NCBI GenBank assembly: GCA_902805535.1
Contig: CADCTN010000030.1
Location: 1 to 45,907 of the forward strand
Length of the DNA stretch: 45,907 bases
Reading direction: 5' to 3'
DNA from: an uncultured Blastococcus sp.
Lineage (GTDB): Bacteria; Actinomycetota; Actinomycetes; Mycobacteriales; Geodermatophilaceae
Below, piece by piece: positions 43,047 through 45,907 of this stretch. The position numbers and the translations under genes are program-made. The notes beneath the pieces were generated by a model. The model did no database searches. It saw nothing but the letters and a program-made list of their open reading frames with translations, and had not been told where the DNA came from. Positions within the stretch are counted from its first letter, which is position 1. Every line of letters begins with the position of its first letter.

Positions 43047-45098
43047 TCACTGGGCGGGCGGGACCTCCAGGGCGGTCGCGGTGCCGTCCGGGGTGGCCTG
43101 ACCGTTCCGGGCCCGCAGCTCGGCGTCGCGCGCCGCCATGGCCTCCTGCCGGCCGGGCTCCTCCTCGAGGATCCGTGCGGCCTTCCACGACGGCGGGATG
43201 GCGAACCCGTCGACCAGGGTGACCGCGTGCGGGCGCAGCTCCCGGAGCAGCTGGTTCACCGTGGCGGTGAGCAGCTTGGCGCGGGACGCCGTCAGCTGCG
43301 TGTGCTCCAGGAACCACGCCTTGTCCGCCTCGATGGTGGACAGCGCGTACAGGTCGCAGACCCGGTCGAGCAGGGCCCGGGCCGCCGGGTCCTCGGTCCG
43401 GTCGACCGCGGCGACGAAGGCCTCCAGCACGACGCGGTCGATGTGCGTCTGCGCCGTCTTGAGCACGTGGTCCTGGACGTCGTTGAACACGTCGAAGGGC
43501 GCCATGCCCTCGGTCGCGGAGTTGTTCCGCAGCCGCCGGATCGCGCCCTCGAGGCAGTGCTTCTCGCGGAACTCGAACATCTTCAGCTGCCAGCCGCGGT
43601 CGAGCATCGGGACCTCGTCGTCGCGACCGGGCACGGCGTCGACCAGCCGGGCGATCAGCGCGCGGGCCGCCGTCCGCTCCAGGACGGTCTCGCGGACCAT
43701 GTCGGCGACGAAGCCCACCCGGCCCCAGCCGTCCAGCGAGCCGAACGTGTCGCGGTAGCCGGTGAGCAGGCCCTTGGCGACCAGCTGCAGCAGGACGGTG
43801 TTGTCGCCCTCGAACGTGGTGAAGACGTCGGTGTCGGCCTTCAGGTGTGGCAGCCGGTTCTCCTGCAGGTAGCCCGCGCCACCGCACGCCTCGCGGCACA
43901 TCTGGATGGTGGCCGTCGCGTGGGCGGTCTGGGCGACCTTGAGCGCGGCTGCCCGCGACTCCAGCTCCCGCTGCGCGTCCTCGTCGACCTCCTGGCCGTG
44001 CACGTGGACGGCGGTCTGGACGTCGTGCATGGTCTCGACCAGGTGGCCCTGCGCGAAGTGCAGGGCGTAGGTCTTCGCCAGCGCCGGCAGCAGCTTGCGC
44101 TGGTGCACCAGGTAGTCGTTGACGACGATCTCGCGGTCCTCGCCGGGCGCGGCGAACTGCCGCCGGACGTCCCCGTACCGGACGGCGATGTCGAGGGCCA
44201 GCTTCGTGGCCGAGGACGCCGCGCCCCCCACGCTGACCCGGCCGCGGACCAGGGTGCCGAGCATGGTGAAGAAGCGGCGGGTCTCGTTCGCGATCGACGA
44301 GGTGTAGGTGCCGTCGGCCGCGACCTGGCCGTACCGGTCCAGCAGCATGGCCCGCGGCACGGACACGTGGTCGAAGCTCAGCCGGCCGTTGTCGACCCCG
44401 GGCAGGCCCGCCTTGGGACCGTCGTCGCCGATGGTGACGCCCGCGCAGGGCGTCCCGTCGTCGTTCCGGATCGGCACCAGCCAGGCGTGCACGCCGTGAT
44501 TCGTTCCCCGGGTGATCAGCTGGGCGAAGACGACGGCCATGCGACCGTCCTTGGCCGCGTTGCCGATGTAGTCCTTGCGCGCTGCCTGGTGCGGGGTGTG
44601 CAGGTCGAAGGTCTCGGTGGCCGGGTCGTAGGTGCACGTCGTCCGCAGTTGCTGGACGTCGGACCCGTGGCCGGTCTCGGTCATCGCGAAGCAACCGGGC
44701 AGGTCGAAGCTCATGACGTCGCGCAGGTACCGCTCGTGGTGCCGGGAGGTCCCCAGCAGCTCCAGCGCGCCGCCGAAGAGGCCCCACTGGACGCCGGCCT
44801 TGACCATGAGGGAGAGGTCGACGAAGGCCAGCATCTCCACGGAGGTCACCGACGCGCCCGAGTCGGCCTCGCCGCCGAACTCCTTGGGGAAGCCGAACCC
44901 GACGCGACCGGAGCCGGCCAGGGTCGTGGCCGCGCGGGTGACGCGCTCGCGGGCCTCCTGCATCGTCTCGCCGTACACCGGCAGGAAGTCGGGGTCGTCG
45001 AGGTTCTCGCGGGCGTCGCGGCGCACGGAGGCCCACCGGCCGTCCATGACGTCGCGCAGCTCCGCCGGGTCGACGGACGGGGGAACGGTGCCGGTCAC
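43047..45098 (-). CDS. Acyl-CoA oxidase/dehydrogenase (ACOX-like)
   Basis: A 683-aa flavoprotein of the acyl-CoA dehydrogenase superfamily in the long oxidase-like form. It has FGFPKEFGG, the substrate/FAD region CFAMTETGHGSDVQQL, MCREACGGAGYLQENRLP, and TTFEGDNTVLLQLVAKGLL with the acyl-CoA oxidase catalytic glutamate. It oxidises acyl-CoA to trans-2-enoyl-CoA; whether oxygen or an electron-transfer flavoprotein accepts electrons cannot be told. GTG 45098 overlaps the TetR stop (GTGA) and has a GAGGAGG site, so the two genes are coupled. Confidence 0.92.
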   Translation of the reverse strand: MTGTVPPSVDPAELRDVMDGRWASVRRDARENLDDPDFLPVYGETMQEARERVTRAATTLAGSGRVGFGFPKEFGGEADSGASVTSVEMLAFVDLSLMVKAGVQWGLFGGALELLGTSRHHERYLRDVMSFDLPGCFAMTETGHGSDVQQLRTTCTYDPATETFDLHTPHQAARKDYIGNAAKDGRMAVVFAQLITRGTNHGVHAWLVPIRNDDGTPCAGVTIGDDGPKAGLPGVDNGRLSFDHVSVPRAMLLDRYGQVAADGTYTSSIANETRRFFTMLGTLVRGRVSVGGAASSATKLALDIAVRYGDVRRQFAAPGEDREIVVNDYLVHQRKLLPALAKTYALHFAQGHLVETMHDVQTAVHVHGQEVDEDAQRELESRAAALKVAQTAHATATIQMCREACGGAGYLQENRLPHLKADTDVFTTFEGDNTVLLQLVAKGLLTGYRDTFGSLDGWGRVGFVADMVRETVLERTAARALIARLVDAVPGRDDEVPMLDRGWQLKMFEFREKHCLEGAIRRLRNNSATEGMAPFDVFNDVQDHVLKTAQTHIDRVVLEAFVAAVDRTEDPAARALLDRVCDLYALSTIEADKAWFLEHTQLTASRAKLLTATVNQLLRELRPHAVTLVDGFAIPPSWKAARILEEEPGRQEAMAARDAELRARNGQATPDGTATALEVPPAQ

Positions 45099-45826
45099 TT
45101 GTCCTCCTCGGTACGTGCTTCGGGCGTCACGACGCCGGACAGTCCGGCCCAGGCGAGATCGGTCAGGTGGGCGGTGAGCTCGGCGCGGAGCATGGGACGC
45201 CCGGCACGCAGCCACCAGTCGGCTGCCGAGCGGACCATCCCGACGGCGCCGTGGCCCCAGGGTGCGGCGGCCCGCCTGTCGTGTCCGGACCGTTCCAGCG
45301 CGAGGCCGACGATCGCGGCGGTCTGCTCGCCCACGAGGTCGGAGAGGCTGCTGATCGGGTCGTGGCCGGCCGGCCGGTCCAGCGTCTGCTGGTGGACGAC
45401 GAACCGGTAGAGCTCGGGGTCGGCCTCCAGGAACGCCAGGTAGGTGTCGATGGCCGCCGCGACCATCTCCCGCGGCTCGTCGCGGCTCTCGATCGCGTCG
45501 CGGAGCTTGGGCAGCAACTGTGCGGCGACCCGGCTGCAGACGGCGACGTAGAGCTCGGTGCGGTCGGTGAAGTGGCGATAGACGACGGTCTTGCTGGTGC
45601 CGGCCTCGGCGGCGATCTCGTCCATGCCGACGCCCGCGCCGTGCCGAGCGACGGCGTCCACGGTCGCCTGCACGAGCTGTTCCCGGCGCGTGCGCCGGTG
45701 CTCGTCCCACCTGGAGTCACGCCGGTCGCGGGTGCGGGCGCCATTCTCCGGAGGGCTGAACTCGTCCGCGGCCGGGCGGGGGAACGCACTCGTCCTCGCT
45801 GAGTCTCTCTCCGCCCCGACCTTCAT
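45095..45826 (-). CDS. TetR-family transcriptional regulator
   Basis: A 243-aa regulator with a 60-residue basic N-terminal extension before the helix-turn-helix (REQLVQATVDAVARHGAGVGMDEIAAEAGTSKTVVYRHFTDRTELYVAV). The rest is the ligand and dimer domain. ATG 45826 is supported by a TACTGT -10 exactly 7 nt upstream. The operator overlaps that -10, so the protein should repress itself and the coupled acyl-CoA oxidase gene, probably relieved by a fatty acyl-CoA. Confidence 0.9.
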   Translation of the reverse strand: MKVGAERDSARTSAFPRPAADEFSPPENGARTRDRRDSRWDEHRRTRREQLVQATVDAVARHGAGVGMDEIAAEAGTSKTVVYRHFTDRTELYVAVCSRVAAQLLPKLRDAIESRDEPREMVAAAIDTYLAFLEADPELYRFVVHQQTLDRPAGHDPISSLSDLVGEQTAAIVGLALERSGHDRRAAAPWGHGAVGMVRSAADWWLRAGRPMLRAELTAHLTDLAWAGLSGVVTPEARTEEDK

Positions 45827-45833
45827 GTAAGAA

Positions 45834-45849
45834 ACAGTACCGTGTACTG
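45834..45849 (-). promoter_or_regulatory. TetR operator overlapping a leaderless promoter
   Basis: CAGTAC-CGT-GTACTG (45835-45849) is a perfect 6-bp inverted repeat, and the -10 hexamer TACTGT of the tetR gene (minus strand, 45839-45834) lies inside it, 7 nt from ATG 45826. Another GTAC follows at 45853-45856. Binding there would block transcription directly. Confidence 0.75.
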
Positions 45850-45907
45850 CCGGTACCGACCACACTCGCCGGACGTTCTGATGGCCGGCACCATCCGCCC
45901 GCAACCG

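Noticed and set aside
42240-45410. 1056-codon plus-strand open frame
   Set aside because: It runs antisense through the TRIC, acyl-CoA oxidase and TetR genes, and its translation is low-complexity and rich in G, R, V, H and Q. High GC content makes such antisense frames common.
45881-45907. Start of a plus-strand gene (MAGTIRPQP) at the window end
   Set aside because: Only nine codons are visible, with no ribosome site or clear -10; it cannot be supported.

Overview
The window is a very GC-rich, gene-dense actinobacterial chromosome segment. Several genes point to Actinobacteria: a proteasome-activator gene (Bpa/PafE) ending in GQYL, a GuaB1-type GMP reductase, a FolP2-type dihydropteroate synthase homologue, and many short-spaced or leaderless starts. 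Overall gene content resembles Geodermatophilaceae (Blastococcus, Modestobacter, Geodermatophilus); that placement is inference. I see no rRNA, tRNA, CRISPR array, insertion sequence or phage gene.

Layout. 1-7.9 kb: a TipA-like MerR regulator divergent from a haloalkane dehalogenase, a GDT1 exporter/ABC transporter/DUF1905 operon, an MFS transporter with a damaged-looking 5' end, a doubly broken AraC pseudogene, a VOC protein and a YczE-type membrane protein. 7.9-18.3 kb: larC, then a kip/pxp-type 5-oxoproline module (DUF1445 hydro-lyase, NRAMP-like transporter, pxpA, pxpB, pxpC), then two coupled TPR-diguanylate cyclase genes, the second of which carries a C-terminal LarB-like domain. 18.4-24 kb: pheA, a ketopantoate-reductase-like gene, an MmpL-type exporter divergent from a MarR regulator across a palindromic operator, a GNAT enzyme and an orphan GroES. 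24-28.9 kb: a zincin-like metallopeptidase and guaB1, divergent from serS and two tandem HAD hydrolases. 28.9-37.3 kb: bpa/pafE, a PIG3-type quinone oxidoreductase, an SDR-like protein divergent from an AraC regulator, an acyl-CoA synthetase, a PaaI-type thioesterase, folP2, a MaoC-like hydratase and a class C serine hydrolase. 37.3-42.2 kb: HU, a DUF1059 miniprotein, an EAL-CBS phosphodiesterase and a GAF-PAS-GAF-GAF-SpoIIE phosphatase. 42.2-45.9 kb: a TRIC-family channel, and an acyl-CoA oxidase/dehydrogenase coupled to an autoregulated TetR gene.

The most unusual item is the TPR-GGDEF-LarB fusion (13804-16623). LarB normally carboxylates the nicotinate precursor of the nickel-pincer nucleotide cofactor. 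Here a LarB-like domain is the C-terminus of a diguanylate cyclase that keeps its active and I-site motifs, and the cysteine expected in the LarB SCAP motif is alanine. With larC about 5 kb away on the same strand and the oxoproline genes between, this suggests a nucleotide-sensing c-di-GMP enzyme or a regulatory pseudo-LarB.

Two other genome-style features recur. Long, often perfect hairpins without U-tracts lie just 3' of genes; two of them (20.3 and 43.0 kb) are copies of one dispersed palindromic repeat. Also, many genes have a TANNNT -10 element 6-7 nt before the start codon, indicating leaderless transcripts.
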